From an uncultured Roseobacter sp. (GTDB taxonomy: Bacteria > Pseudomonadota > Alphaproteobacteria > Rhodobacterales > Rhodobacteraceae), in NCBI RefSeq assembly GCF_947488185.1, contig NZ_CANKYM010000004.1, positions 186,001 to 250,000 on the forward strand: DNA of 64,000 nt. The letters run 5' to 3'. The notes beneath the pieces were generated by a model. The model did not search any database. It saw only the letters and a program-made list of their open reading frames with translations, and was not told where the DNA came from. How positions within the stretch are numbered: the stretch's first letter is position 1; every line of letters begins with the position of its first letter. Below, in pieces: positions 1 through 7,862 of the stretch. Made by a program: the position numbers and the translations under genes.

Positions 1-342
1 CAGCGGCTGGAGAAAGACGGCTACATCCGCGATTACGTGGCCTTGCTGGACGCCCGCAAAATGGGGGTGCCAACGACGGTCTTTGTGGAGATTACGTTGC
101 AGGGGCAGGCGGATGAAGTGCTGGACGCCTTCGAGAAGGCCGTCAGCCGCATTCCTGACGTGCTGGAATGTCACCTGATGGCGGGCACGGCAGATTACCT
201 GTTGAAGGTGGTGGCCGAGAATACGGAAGATTTCGCCCGCATTCACCGGCAGTACCTGGCGCGTTTGCCGGGGGTGGGACAGATGCAGTCCAGCTTTGCG
301 CTGAGGACCGTGTTCAAAACGACGGCCCTACCGGTGACGTAG
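1..342 (+). CDS. Lrp/AsnC-family transcriptional regulator, 3' part only
   Basis: The reading frame is open from the first base, so the gene starts before the window; 113 residues are visible. The first residues (RLEKDGYIRDYVALLD) match the end of the AsnC/Lrp helix-turn-helix domain, where a short linker leads into the RAM effector-binding domain. The rest (an FVEITL strand, then a CHLMAGTADYLLKV stretch) has the alternating strand/helix pattern of the RAM domain, including the G-x-x-D-Y-L-L-K signature. Such proteins are usually octameric regulators that sense amino acids. The ligand and target cannot be told here. An internal GTG at 37 is not the real start. Confidence 0.9.
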   Translation, partial: QRLEKDGYIRDYVALLDARKMGVPTTVFVEITLQGQADEVLDAFEKAVSRIPDVLECHLMAGTADYLLKVVAENTEDFARIHRQYLARLPGVGQMQSSFALRTVFKTTALPVT

Positions 343-364
343 CGCGGCGGTCGCGCAGGCAGTG

Positions 365-390
365 ACCCGCCCCGTCGGTGACGGAGCGGG
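365..390. terminator. GC-rich hairpin between convergent genes
   Basis: CCCGC-CCCGTC / GACGG-AGCGGG arms with a GGT loop lie in the 59-bp gap between the Lrp-type gene (plus) and the CAP-domain gene (minus). There is no T run on either side, so it is at best an imperfect bidirectional terminator. Confidence 0.4.
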
Positions 391-401
391 CCGGTGTGTG
401 A

Positions 402-1562
402 TTAGGCGAGGCAGTCCCACTCCTCGACAAAGCGGAAGCCAGACTCGCAGTCGCCTGCGACGTCCTCGTCAGCCATCATCATGTCGTCATCGCCCTGGTC
501 CATGCCGTCGTCGCCTTCCGGCGTATCGAACAGGCCTTCGAAGAACTCATCGACATCAAAGGTGATCGTCTGCGGTTCGCCTTCGTCGCCGCCATCCCAT
601 GTGAATGCGAACTCTTCGTCAAAGAGGGCTGCAAAGAGACCGGTGACGAAGAACTGCAGCTGCGCGAAGGTGTTGTCGTCCAAGCATGGGCCTTCGCCGA
701 CAACATCCGGCGTTTCCGGCTCCGGTTCAGGGGTTTCCGGCTCTGGATCGGGATCTGGTGTCGGGGTCTCAGGTTCCGGTATCTCCGGCTCCGGCTCCGG
801 TTCCCCCGTGGGCGTTTCCGGTTCCGGTTCTGGCGTTTCGGGCTCCGGATCAGGTTCCGGGGTTTCGGGGTCAGGCTCCGGCTCCTCGGTCTCTGGCGTG
901 TTGTTTGGATTCGGCGCTTCAGCAACCGGCTCCTCTGGTTCAGGCTCCGGTTCTTCGGTTTCGGATTCCGGATCGGGGGTCTCTTCCCCGGTGTCAGGAT
1001 CAGGTGTTTCAGGGTCCGGTGCCGGGGTCTCCGTTTCCGGCTCTTCCGGATCCGGTGCTGGCTCTGTCGGCTCCTCGGTTTCCGGTTCGGAGGCAGCACC
1101 CTCCTGGTCCAACTGCAATTCCGCATCCGTGCTGGCAAAGTTCTGGGTGACCATCACGGCCTCGAACCCGTCAAACTCACCAACTTCGATCCCGAGGCCA
1201 ATGACCTCATAGTCGGGGTTCAGAATGTTTGCGCGGTGACCGGGGCTGTTCATCAGGCTGTTGTGCAGATCGACCACATCGTCGGCCAGGCCCGGCTCGC
1301 CCCGTTCACTTTGAAAGGCGATGTTTTCGCCCCAGGACCACGCGCCTTCGAATTCGAAATCGGCATTGCGCATGCGATCACCCGCGCTTGTTCCGTTTTC
1401 GCCTGTGTGGGAAAACTGATCTTCTTCCAGCATCCACTGGCTGTGATCTTCGCTGCTTTCATTGAGCCGTAGTTCCAGTTCGACCGGGTTCAATCCCCGT
1501 GACGTTCTCTCCTCGTTGATGAGTCCCAGCATTTGCTGTTCTAACTCGCTTGCGCGTGACAT
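402..1562 (-). CDS. CAP (SCP/PR1)-domain protein with Pro/Glu/Thr repeat linker
   Basis: 386 residues from the ATG at 1562, which has an AAGGAG Shine-Dalgarno 6 bases upstream; an in-frame start at 1679 lacks one. Residues about 5-150 form a CAP domain: LINEERTSRGLNPVEL at the N-terminus, then HSQWM, FSHTGENG, WGENIAF and the LMNSPGHRANIL signature. Residues about 155-290 are a low-complexity linker of PETPEPEPE-type repeats. The last about 95 residues are acidic (DEGDDDMMM), with three cysteines near both ends of this block. No Sec or Tat signal peptide is visible, although CAP proteins are normally extracellular. Export by a type I system or by another route is possible but not shown. The biochemical activity of bacterial CAP proteins is largely unknown. 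Confidence 0.85.
   Translation of the reverse strand: MSRASELEQQMLGLINEERTSRGLNPVELELRLNESSEDHSQWMLEEDQFSHTGENGTSAGDRMRNADFEFEGAWSWGENIAFQSERGEPGLADDVVDLHNSLMNSPGHRANILNPDYEVIGLGIEVGEFDGFEAVMVTQNFASTDAELQLDQEGAASEPETEEPTEPAPDPEEPETETPAPDPETPDPDTGEETPDPESETEEPEPEPEEPVAEAPNPNNTPETEEPEPDPETPEPDPEPETPEPEPETPTGEPEPEPEIPEPETPTPDPDPEPETPEPEPETPDVVGEGPCLDDNTFAQLQFFVTGLFAALFDEEFAFTWDGGDEGEPQTITFDVDEFFEGLFDTPEGDDGMDQGDDDMMMADEDVAGDCESGFRFVEEWDCLA
705..1090 (-). repeat. Low-complexity repeat coding for PETPEPEP-type linker
   Basis: On the plus strand this reads as irregular repeats of TTCCGGCTCCGG- and GGTTTCGG-like units of 6-18 bases. They encode Pro-Glu-Thr-Glu-Pro tandem units in the CAP-domain protein. 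The open frames seen antisense to it (Ser/Gly-rich) are a by-product of the repeat. Confidence 0.8.
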
Positions 1563-1788
1563 GTCATTCTCCTTGATGAGTGTTGTCGGCCCGCAGATCG
1601 CTAGGATTTGACGCGAAGCTTGGATAGGGCAGCCTGCCAATGCCTGAATTCTCAGCAGGGATGAGCCCGAATGCGGCACGCCGCACAGCGGTAAGATGCC
1701 GCGTCCATCAATGTCGGGAGGCAGGAGCGTGATCAGCGAGAAATCGCGACCTTTATGTGAAGGAAATACAAGGCGCCTGAATCAACAA

Positions 1789-1817
1789 ACCCCCGCGTGG
1801 TCTGGCCATGCGGGGGT
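1789..1817 (-). terminator. Rho-independent terminator of rpsU
   Basis: Perfect 8-bp arms ACCCCCGC / GCGGGGGT separated by 13 bases. On the minus strand the hairpin is followed by TTGTTGATT. It lies 32 bases after the rpsU stop codon. Confidence 0.7.
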
Positions 1818-1848
1818 CCGTATTCGTGTCAGCCTTTCGGCGAGCTGC

Positions 1849-2055
1849 TTAGAGCATCCCTTCGCGTTGGGCCTTTTTGCGTGCCAGTTTACGGGCACGG
1901 CGGATCGCTTCAGCTTTCTCGCGCGCTTTTTTCTCGGACGGCTTCTCGAAATGTTGCTTGAGCTTCATTTCACGGAAGACACCTTCACGCTGCAGCTTTT
2001 TCTTCAGAGCCCGGAGGGCCTGATCGACGTTGTTGTCGCGAACACTAACCTGCAT
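1849..2055 (-). CDS. rpsU: 30S ribosomal protein S21
   Basis: 68 residues, full family length. The N-terminus [20 protein letters not shown] and the very basic C-terminal helix ([20 protein letters not shown]) are diagnostic of bS21, a small-subunit protein needed for initiation on mRNA. The Shine-Dalgarno AGGTGG precedes ATG 2055 and is partly inside a small hairpin (separate entry). The gene is monocistronic with its own terminator and is transcribed divergently from the COQ9-family gene. Confidence 0.97.
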   Translation of the reverse strand: MQVSVRDNNVDQALRALKKKLQREGVFREMKLKQHFEKPSEKKAREKAEAIRRARKLARKKAQREGML

Positions 2056-2069
2056 GTGGTTTTCACCAC
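2056..2069 (-). promoter_or_regulatory. GAAA-tetraloop hairpin covering the rpsU ribosome-binding site
   Basis: The minus-strand transcript reads GUGGU-GAAA-ACCAC directly followed by AUG: a perfect 5-bp stem closed by a GNRA loop. The upstream arm contains the GGUGG part of the Shine-Dalgarno sequence. This is visible in the sequence; a regulatory role is inference. Confidence 0.4.
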
Positions 2070-2117
2070 CTTTCTAAGTTGAGTTGCAAGGATTTGCAGG
2101 AAGTGGGCATATAGCAA

Positions 2118-2135
2118 GGACAACCTATCTTGTCC
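2118..2135. promoter_or_regulatory. Palindrome in the rpsU/coq9 divergent region
   Basis: GGACAA-CCTATC-TTGTCC, perfect 6-bp arms with a 6-base spacer, between the two divergent start codons. It could be an operator or part of the rpsU promoter; no matching regulator is recognised. Confidence 0.3.
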
Positions 2136-2169
2136 AGTATACCGCGCCTTTTCCCGCAGGAGACATATC

Positions 2170-2868
2170 ATGAGCGTATCATACGAGACCGCAAAAACAC
2201 AGCTTTTGGACGCAGCCCTTGCGCATGTGCCCTTCGATGGCTGGTCAGAGGCTACTTTTCAGGCCGCGATTCGCGACACGGATGTCGCCCCGGCAGTGGC
2301 GCGCGCGGTGTGCCCGCGCGGCGCAGTCGATCTGGCGGTGGCCTTTCATCATCGCGGGGATGAGGCGATGACCGCCCGGATCGCCGCCGAGGACATGAGC
2401 GCGTTGAAGTTCCGCGAGAAGGTGGCCAGCGCCGTGCGGTTCCGCATCGAGGCGGTCACGGACAAGGAGGCAGTGCGGCGGGGCACCACGCTTTTCGCCC
2501 TGCCAATGCATGCGGCGGATGGGGCGAAACTGATCTGGGGCACGTCCGATGCGATCTGGACCGCGCTGGGTGATACCTCGGACGATGTGAACTGGTACAC
2601 CAAGCGGGCGACGCTGAGCGGGGTTTATTCGTCTACCGTGCTATACTGGCTGGGCGATGACAGCCCGGACAATATGGCGACATGGGCCTTCCTGGACCGG
2701 CGCATCGAAGACGTCATGCAGGTTGAGAAGCTCAAGGCACGGGTCCGGCAAAGCCCGACGCTGAGCCGTCTGATGGCCGGGCCGAACTGGCTGATGAGCC
2801 ATATCAAGGCGCCAGCCCGCATGCCGAAGATGGACTTCCCCGGCAGCTGGACCGCGCCGCGGGAGTGA
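2170..2868 (+). CDS. coq9: COQ9-family ubiquinone biosynthesis protein
   Basis: 232 residues from ATG 2170, with GCAGGAGA 8 bases upstream. The sequence has the TetR-like helical fold pattern of COQ9: LLDAALAHVPFDGWSEATF near the N-terminus, a central WGTSDAIWTALGDTSDDVNWYTKRA block, and the C-terminal TWAFLDRRIEDVMQVEKLKA motif. COQ9 binds lipids and presents ubiquinone precursors to the COQ7 hydroxylase at the membrane. The gene stands alone, divergent from rpsU. Confidence 0.92.
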   Translation: MSVSYETAKTQLLDAALAHVPFDGWSEATFQAAIRDTDVAPAVARAVCPRGAVDLAVAFHHRGDEAMTARIAAEDMSALKFREKVASAVRFRIEAVTDKEAVRRGTTLFALPMHAADGAKLIWGTSDAIWTALGDTSDDVNWYTKRATLSGVYSSTVLYWLGDDSPDNMATWAFLDRRIEDVMQVEKLKARVRQSPTLSRLMAGPNWLMSHIKAPARMPKMDFPGSWTAPRE

Positions 2869-3132
2869 GGCCTGGATCGGCAACACACTCATCGTGACCG
2901 TATATAGCAGGATCACCGCAGGATTTGGCTGCGGATGCGTAACATGACAGATGTGTCGACCCGATGAATGCCCTGTATCCCCGGCAGACCGGGCATCGGG
3001 CAGCTTCAAAGGAGCGAACGGACACACAGACAGACATTTTGCAGGCACTAAACGAATGAGCACAAGAGCTGCCTTCGGTTTGCCATTCAGGTCTGTCCTG
3101 CTACGCATGGAGCAACAGAAAGGATCCCGCGA
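2869..3132. other. Intergenic gap with no recognised feature
   Basis: 264 bases between coq9 and the PIG3-type oxidoreductase. It presumably holds the promoter of the downstream gene. No gene, RNA or strong hairpin is seen. Confidence 0.5.
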
Positions 3133-4122
3133 ATGTCCCAGATGATGCGTGCCGTTGAAATCACGAAACCCGGTGGACCGGACGTGTTGGCACTTACGGA
3201 GCGCCCGGTGCCCGAGCCCGCCCACGGTCAGGTAGTGATCAAGGTGGCCTGGGCTGGCGTGAATCGCCCCGACGCCCTGCAACGTGCGGGTCTTTACGCC
3301 CCCCCCCCGACGGCCAGTGATCTGCCGGGGCTTGAAGCCTCGGGAGAAATCGTCGCACTGGGCAGCGGTGTGTCCGGTCTGGCGGTTGGGGATCCCGTCT
3401 GCGCCCTGTTGCCCGGTGGCGGCTATGCAGAATACGTCGCAACGCCTGCAGCCCACTGCTTGCCGGTGCCAAGTGACATGACGCTGAAAGAAGCGGCCTG
3501 CCTGCCGGAGACTTTTTTCACGGTCTGGTCCAATGTCTTCATGCGCGGCGCCCTCAAATCCGGCGAGCGGTTTCTGGTGCACGGCGGTTCCTCCGGCATC
3601 GGCACAACGGCCATCCAACTGGCCAGCGCTTTTGGCGCGCGGGTCTTTGCAACGGCAGGCTCTGCCGACAAATGTGCCGCTTGCACAGAACTTGGGGCCG
3701 AGGTCGCAATCAACTACCGCGACGCGGATTTCGTTGAGGTTCTGCGCACGGCAGGGGGGGCTGACCTAATCCTGGACATGGTCGGCGGTGACTATATCCC
3801 GCGCAACCTCAAGGCCCTCGCGGATGACGGGCGGCTGGTGCAGATCGCTTTTCTGAACGGCCCGAAGGTGGAGGTGAACTTCGCACAGCTGATGATGCGG
3901 CGGCTGACGATGACGGGCAGCACCCTGCGCCCGCAGAGCTACACAGCCAAGGCCCGCATTGCGCAGGACCTGCGAGAGACGGTCTGGCCGCTGCTGGCGA
4001 TGAAACGCGTTGCACCGGTGATGGATCAGGCCTTCCCGCTGGCAGAGGCCGCCAAGGCGCATGCACGGATGGAAAGCTCCGAACATATCGGCAAGATCGT
4101 ATTGGATGTTTCCGGCAGGTAG
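3133..4122 (+). CDS. NAD(P)H quinone oxidoreductase, PIG3 family
   Basis: 329 residues of the zinc-independent medium-chain dehydrogenase/reductase type. An N-terminal GroES-like domain (about 1-120, ending GGGYAEYVATPAAHCLPVP) is followed by a Rossmann domain with HGGSSGIGTTAIQLA at about 152-166. The PIG3 family reduces quinones with NADPH. ATG 3133 follows AAAGGATC. The stop codon TAG lies inside the dispersed hairpin repeat at 4116-4142. A second, more distant MDR paralogue follows on the same strand 61 bases downstream. Confidence 0.88.
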   Translation: MSQMMRAVEITKPGGPDVLALTERPVPEPAHGQVVIKVAWAGVNRPDALQRAGLYAPPPTASDLPGLEASGEIVALGSGVSGLAVGDPVCALLPGGGYAEYVATPAAHCLPVPSDMTLKEAACLPETFFTVWSNVFMRGALKSGERFLVHGGSSGIGTTAIQLASAFGARVFATAGSADKCAACTELGAEVAINYRDADFVEVLRTAGGADLILDMVGGDYIPRNLKALADDGRLVQIAFLNGPKVEVNFAQLMMRRLTMTGSTLRPQSYTAKARIAQDLRETVWPLLAMKRVAPVMDQAFPLAEAAKAHARMESSEHIGKIVLDVSGR

Positions 4123-4142
4123 GGTGAGCTTTCAGGCCACCT
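4116..4142. repeat. Dispersed hairpin repeat, copy A
   Basis: CAGGTAGGGTGAGCTTTCAG followed by GCCACCTT. Near-identical copies occur at 24788-24812 and as an inverted pair at 52725-52799. This copy supplies the stop codon of the upstream oxidoreductase gene. Confidence 0.7.
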
Positions 4143-4183
4143 TCGCAACAGCAGTATTCACGCAACGTGAAAGGAAAGCCAAA

Positions 4184-5158
4184 ATGGCGCAAACAGTCAT
4201 CATCGAAAGCCCCGGCGGGCCCGAGGCCATGATATTGGTGGACCGCGAGGTCGGCGACCCAGGGCCCGGTGAGGTACGGATCAACCATAAAGCCTGCGGG
4301 CTGAATTTCATCGATGTGTATCAGCGCAGCGGTCTCTACCCGCTCGACCTGCCGCACGCGTTGGGCATGGAGGCGGCAGGGGTCATCGACGCTGTTGGCG
4401 CGGGTGTCACGCATCTCAAACCGGGCGACCGCGCCGCCTACGCCGCAACGCCTGCGGGCGCCTATGCAACAGCCCGGGTGATGCCCGCCGCGCAGGTCTG
4501 CCCGCTGCCGGACGATATCTCCTTCGACAAGGGCGCGGCCATGATGCTCAAGGGCATGACCGTCGAGTATCTCTTTCACCGGACGACGCCGATTGCACGG
4601 GGCGATACGGTACTCTTTCACGCCGCTGCGGGTGGTGTCGGCCTGATCGCCTGCCAGTGGGCGCGGTCGGAGGGCATCACGCTGATCGGGACGGCCGGAA
4701 CCGATGAGAAATGCGCGCTTGCGCTGGACCATGGTGCTGCGCATTGCATCAACTACCGGACCGAGGATTGGCCTGCCAGAGTGCACGAGCTGACCGGTGG
4801 ACACGGCGTGGATGTGGTCATGGATGCCGTCGGCGCAGACACCTTCGAGGGCTCGCTGGACAGTCTGAAACCTCTGGGCATGATGATTTCCTTTGGCAAC
4901 GCCTCGGGCGCTGTGCCGCCTTTCAATCTCGCTGTTCTGGGACAGAAAGGGTCGTTGAAAATCACCCGGCCCACGCTTTTCGCGCATATCGGCGATCATG
5001 CGTCCTGTCAGGAAATGGCGCGGCATCTCTTTGAAAAGGTGCAGTCCGGGGCCGTGGACATCCGCATCGATCAACGTTTTCCCTTGAGCGAGGTGCGCGC
5101 CGCGCATGAAGCCCTGGAAGCCAGAAAAACCACTGGCTGCACGATTCTGGAGCCATGA
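4184..5158 (+). CDS. Quinone oxidoreductase (zeta-crystallin/QOR type)
   Basis: 324 residues from ATG 4184, preceded by AAAGGAAAG; the frame is open further upstream but overlaps the previous gene and the repeat. The start MAQTVIIESPGGPEAMILVD, the core NFIDVYQRSGLYPLDLPHALGMEAAG and the nucleotide-binding FHAAAGGVGLIACQWA motif identify the NADPH:quinone reductase branch of the MDR superfamily. Members reduce quinones or activated alkenes by one- or two-electron steps in the cytoplasm. The substrate cannot be deduced. Confidence 0.9.
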   Translation: MAQTVIIESPGGPEAMILVDREVGDPGPGEVRINHKACGLNFIDVYQRSGLYPLDLPHALGMEAAGVIDAVGAGVTHLKPGDRAAYAATPAGAYATARVMPAAQVCPLPDDISFDKGAAMMLKGMTVEYLFHRTTPIARGDTVLFHAAAGGVGLIACQWARSEGITLIGTAGTDEKCALALDHGAAHCINYRTEDWPARVHELTGGHGVDVVMDAVGADTFEGSLDSLKPLGMMISFGNASGAVPPFNLAVLGQKGSLKITRPTLFAHIGDHASCQEMARHLFEKVQSGAVDIRIDQRFPLSEVRAAHEALEARKTTGCTILEP

Positions 5159-5191
5159 TGCCCGAAACCCGCGCCACGGCCTGCCCCAATA

Positions 5192-5821
5192 TCACCGGAT
5201 GGGCGTGAAAAGCGCGCTTGGAGAAGAACAGTCCAGCAGGACATCCGCGCCACATGTCCGCGGGCCTAGGTCCCGCGTCAGGCAGATACGCGCCTCCTGA
5301 ATATGCCCGGCTTTGCAGGTGATGGTAATCCCCTTGGCCTCCAGGTCCGGGTTCGACTGCAAAAAGGCCTCTTCGACCACGGAGGCGGGCAGGCGCACCG
5401 GCTTGTCGAGCTTCCGGAACACTTCGGGTCTGGTCACACGCGCATAGGCTTCGCGGGACAGCGCGTAGTAATCTGACGCAGTTAACCCACTGCAGGTGCC
5501 GTGTTTTTTCCACTGGTGCCAGGCCAGCCCGGAGGTGCCCATCACATCTGCCATCTCGCGTGTCATGCGGCGCGACGGCGCGCGCTCGCCCGTTCGGCAA
5601 TATTCCGGATAGCCCCGTTCGTATTGCGGCCACAGCCCGTGCAGAATCCAGCCATGATCATGGCGCGGCGCGCATTGATCCGACCCGCGCGCGTCGCCTT
5701 CGAGCGCGCACCAGGTCGGCGACCAGCTGAGCGACAGCACGTAATAGTCGAAAAAACCTGCGCGATGGTCCTGTGCTGCAAGGGGCAGGGCCGTCAGAAG
5801 CCAGATCAGAGCCGCACGCAT
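5192..5821 (-). CDS. Secreted ribonuclease T2 family protein
   Basis: 209 residues. An N-terminal signal peptide (MRAALIWLLTALPLAAQ) indicates a periplasmic or exported enzyme. Both catalytic signatures are present: CAS-1 as HGLWPQ at about residue 61 and CAS-2 as WHQWKKHGTC at about residue 101, giving two catalytic histidines plus the Glu/Lys-type support. Six or more cysteines could form disulfides. RNase T2 enzymes cut single-stranded RNA through 2',3'-cyclic phosphates, probably for scavenging. The gene is divergent from trcR and converges on the quinone oxidoreductase gene. Confidence 0.93.
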   Translation of the reverse strand: MRAALIWLLTALPLAAQDHRAGFFDYYVLSLSWSPTWCALEGDARGSDQCAPRHDHGWILHGLWPQYERGYPEYCRTGERAPSRRMTREMADVMGTSGLAWHQWKKHGTCSGLTASDYYALSREAYARVTRPEVFRKLDKPVRLPASVVEEAFLQSNPDLEAKGITITCKAGHIQEARICLTRDLGPRTCGADVLLDCSSPSALFTPIR

Positions 5822-5958
5822 TGGGTCTTTCCTTATTCGGTTTGCCCGCTTATATAAGCCACAAGTTCCCCCACAATGGAAACCGTTCCGACCCCCGGGA
5901 CAGCCCTTTCAGGCGACGGGAAAGATGTGGGCTCACGCAGGTAGACAGGAGAATGAAA

Positions 5959-6729
5959 ATGGCAAAACCGATCATGGCCAAGGCCACCGCCGTCTGGCTG
6001 GTGGACAACACGACCATCAGTTTCAAGCAGATCGCGGATTTCGTCGGCATGCACGAGCTGGAAGTGCAGGGCATCGCGGACGGAGACGTGGCGCAGGGCG
6101 TGAAGGGGTTCGACCCGATTGCCAACAACCAGCTCACGCAGGATGAGATCGAAGCCGCCCAGGGCAACCCGCTGCACAAGCTGCAACTGAAATTCAACGC
6201 CGCCGCGCAGGGCGAGGAAAAACGCCGTGGTCCGCGTTATACACCGCTCAGCAAACGGCAGGACCGGCCCGCGTCGATCCTGTGGCTGGTGAAATTCCAT
6301 CCCGAACTCAGCGATGGACAGATAAGCAAGCTGGTGGGCACAACCAAACCCACCATTCAGGCGATCCGCGAACGCACCCATTGGAACATCGCCAATATTC
6401 AGCCGATCGACCCGGTTGCCCTGGGCCTGTGCAAACAGTCCGAACTGGATGCGGCCGTGCAGAAGGCCGCTGCCAAAAAGGCAGCCGATGCACCGGTGAT
6501 GAGCGATGACGAGCGTCGCAAGCTGGTCAGCACCGAACAGAGCCTTGGCATGGATGCCGAACCAAAAATTCCGACGGCCATCGAAGGGCTGGAAACCTTC
6601 ACCCTTGCAGGTGACAGCGAAGAGCAACCGGATGTGGAAGAGAAAGAAGACTTCGCAGATGCGGATAGCTTCTTCAACCTGCCGGAAGGTACGTCGGACG
6701 ACGACGCAGAAGACGACCCGCGTACCTGA
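5959..6729 (+). CDS. trcR: Cell-cycle transcriptional regulator TrcR (DUF1013)
   Basis: 256 residues from ATG 5959. An alternative ATG at 5953 abuts the AGGAGA ribosome site with no spacing, so 5959 (6-base spacing) is preferred. The N-terminus MAKPIMAKATAVWLVDNTTI and the HTH-like segment PELSDGQISKLVGTTKPTIQ are typical of DUF1013. The family is confined to alphaproteobacteria; it includes TrcR of Caulobacter, which associates with promoters and RNA polymerase. The C-terminal 60 residues are acidic and low-complexity. Confidence 0.92.
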   Translation: MAKPIMAKATAVWLVDNTTISFKQIADFVGMHELEVQGIADGDVAQGVKGFDPIANNQLTQDEIEAAQGNPLHKLQLKFNAAAQGEEKRRGPRYTPLSKRQDRPASILWLVKFHPELSDGQISKLVGTTKPTIQAIRERTHWNIANIQPIDPVALGLCKQSELDAAVQKAAAKKAADAPVMSDDERRKLVSTEQSLGMDAEPKIPTAIEGLETFTLAGDSEEQPDVEEKEDFADADSFFNLPEGTSDDDAEDDPRT

Positions 6730-6750
6730 TCAGATACGCAGCGCAAACAT

Positions 6751-6786
6751 GCCCCGGTGTCGTGAGATGCCGGGGCTTTCCTTTTG
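6751..6786 (+). terminator. Rho-independent terminator of trcR
   Basis: GCCCCGG / CCGGGGC stem with a 12-base loop, followed by TTTCCTTTTG, 21 bases after the trcR stop codon. Confidence 0.75.
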
Positions 6787-7262
6787 TCCCATCATGCATA
6801 GCCGCAGACATACGAATAACGCCATTTCAATTAACCTGTGGCGATATTTAACGGACGCCGGTAAAGGTCTGCCTGCGGTAGTGACCGGTCTGGACATCCG
6901 TAATGGACGCAGCCTGCTGACGAACGCCTTGGGCTGCTTTGATGTGTAGATTGATGACCGATGATGACAGCGTCTGCCGCGCTCTACGCAAGCAACGTGG
7001 AACCGGTGCAGTCTGTTGCTGACAGCTCTGAAACTCTGACACTAACTTGAGGGTGCCGGGTGTGTTTACACCCGTCTTGTTTAGCGTCGTTGTCCATCGG
7101 TGAGAGTGCCGATCCCTTGCCAACCGCTCTAAACGAGAGGAATCGCCCTTTTGTTCGGAACAGACCACGTCCACGATTTGCCATTTTTCTTACATCTTTT
7201 TTCCTTCATCACAGTTCACTCTTAAGCGGTGAGCAAGTCGAGCCGGCAATGAAGGTGGTCAA
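6787..7262. other. Long intergenic gap upstream of an unknown gene
   Basis: 476 bases without a supportable gene. The only clear structure is a small terminator-like hairpin at 7057-7082. Short open frames here are on both strands, overlap each other, and lack ribosome sites. Confidence 0.5.
7057..7082 (+). terminator. Orphan terminator-like hairpin
   Basis: CGGGTGT-GTTT-ACACCCG, a perfect 7-bp stem with a 4-base loop, followed by TCTTGTTT. It is 327 bases after trcR, which has its own terminator, and 180 bases before the next gene. It could end a small RNA transcribed from within the gap. No promoter was identified with confidence. Confidence 0.45.
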
Positions 7263-7862
7263 ATGGGCAATTTCTGGAACCCTTTTCGCAAGAATGAAGC
7301 GACCCCGGAGGGCGTATTTGTAGTAGCGCAACTGAACGCACAGGTGCAGCCAGTTGATCGCTACGAGTATTACGAAGCGCCAATGGCGGAAATCCTGCAG
7401 GAAGCCGGATTGGGTGAGGTGACCGGCGGGGGCACCATGCTTCTGGCAGATCACGCGGGCATCCAGTATTGCGATCTGGAAATCCTCACACAGGATACAT
7501 CGCCACAGACATTGGCATTTCTACGCAATGCGTTGGAAAGCCTTGGCGCGCCAAAGGGATCGTTGCTGAAGGTCGATGGGCTTGAAGACATGCCGATTGG
7601 AAAAGCCGAAGGCATGGGGATTTATCTCAACGGTACGGACTTGCCGGATGACGTCTATGCGACCTCTGACGTGAATGAAGTGATCGAAACCTGCGAGGCG
7701 CTTATGGAGGGCATCGGCGCTTTTCGGGGTCATTGGGATGGCAATACCGAAACCGGTCTGTTCTTCTATGGCGAGAGCTATGGCCTGATGAAAGCAGCCG
7801 TTACCGAATTTGTTGAGAACTATCCACTCTGCGCCCGCTGTCGCTTTGAGCAAGTCGCCTGA
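7263..7862 (+). CDS. Protein of unknown function
   Basis: 199 residues, not recognised. It starts MGNFWNPFRKNEATPEGVFV, has no signal peptide or membrane segment, and is acidic overall. A glycine-rich turn (GLGEVTGGGTMLLAD) lies near residue 50, and the C-terminus holds two cysteines in CARCRF. GAAGGTGG upstream of ATG 7263 is a plausible ribosome site. The gene converges on recR, with stop codons on adjacent bases. Its length and codon use look like a genuine cytoplasmic protein. Confidence 0.75.
   Translation: MGNFWNPFRKNEATPEGVFVVAQLNAQVQPVDRYEYYEAPMAEILQEAGLGEVTGGGTMLLADHAGIQYCDLEILTQDTSPQTLAFLRNALESLGAPKGSLLKVDGLEDMPIGKAEGMGIYLNGTDLPDDVYATSDVNEVIETCEALMEGIGAFRGHWDGNTETGLFFYGESYGLMKAAVTEFVENYPLCARCRFEQVA

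Noticed and set aside
705..1090. Short repeats that could be taken for a CRISPR array
   Set aside because: Units are irregular, without unique spacers of constant length, and encode the PETPEP linker in frame.
3809..5107. A 432-codon minus-strand frame opposite the quinone oxidoreductases
   Set aside because: Spans two real genes and their gap; no domain, His/Arg-rich composition.
7060..7323. An 87-codon plus-strand frame overlapping the start of the unknown gene
   Set aside because: Begins in the orphan hairpin, overlaps the better-supported frame at 7263 and lacks a ribosome site.
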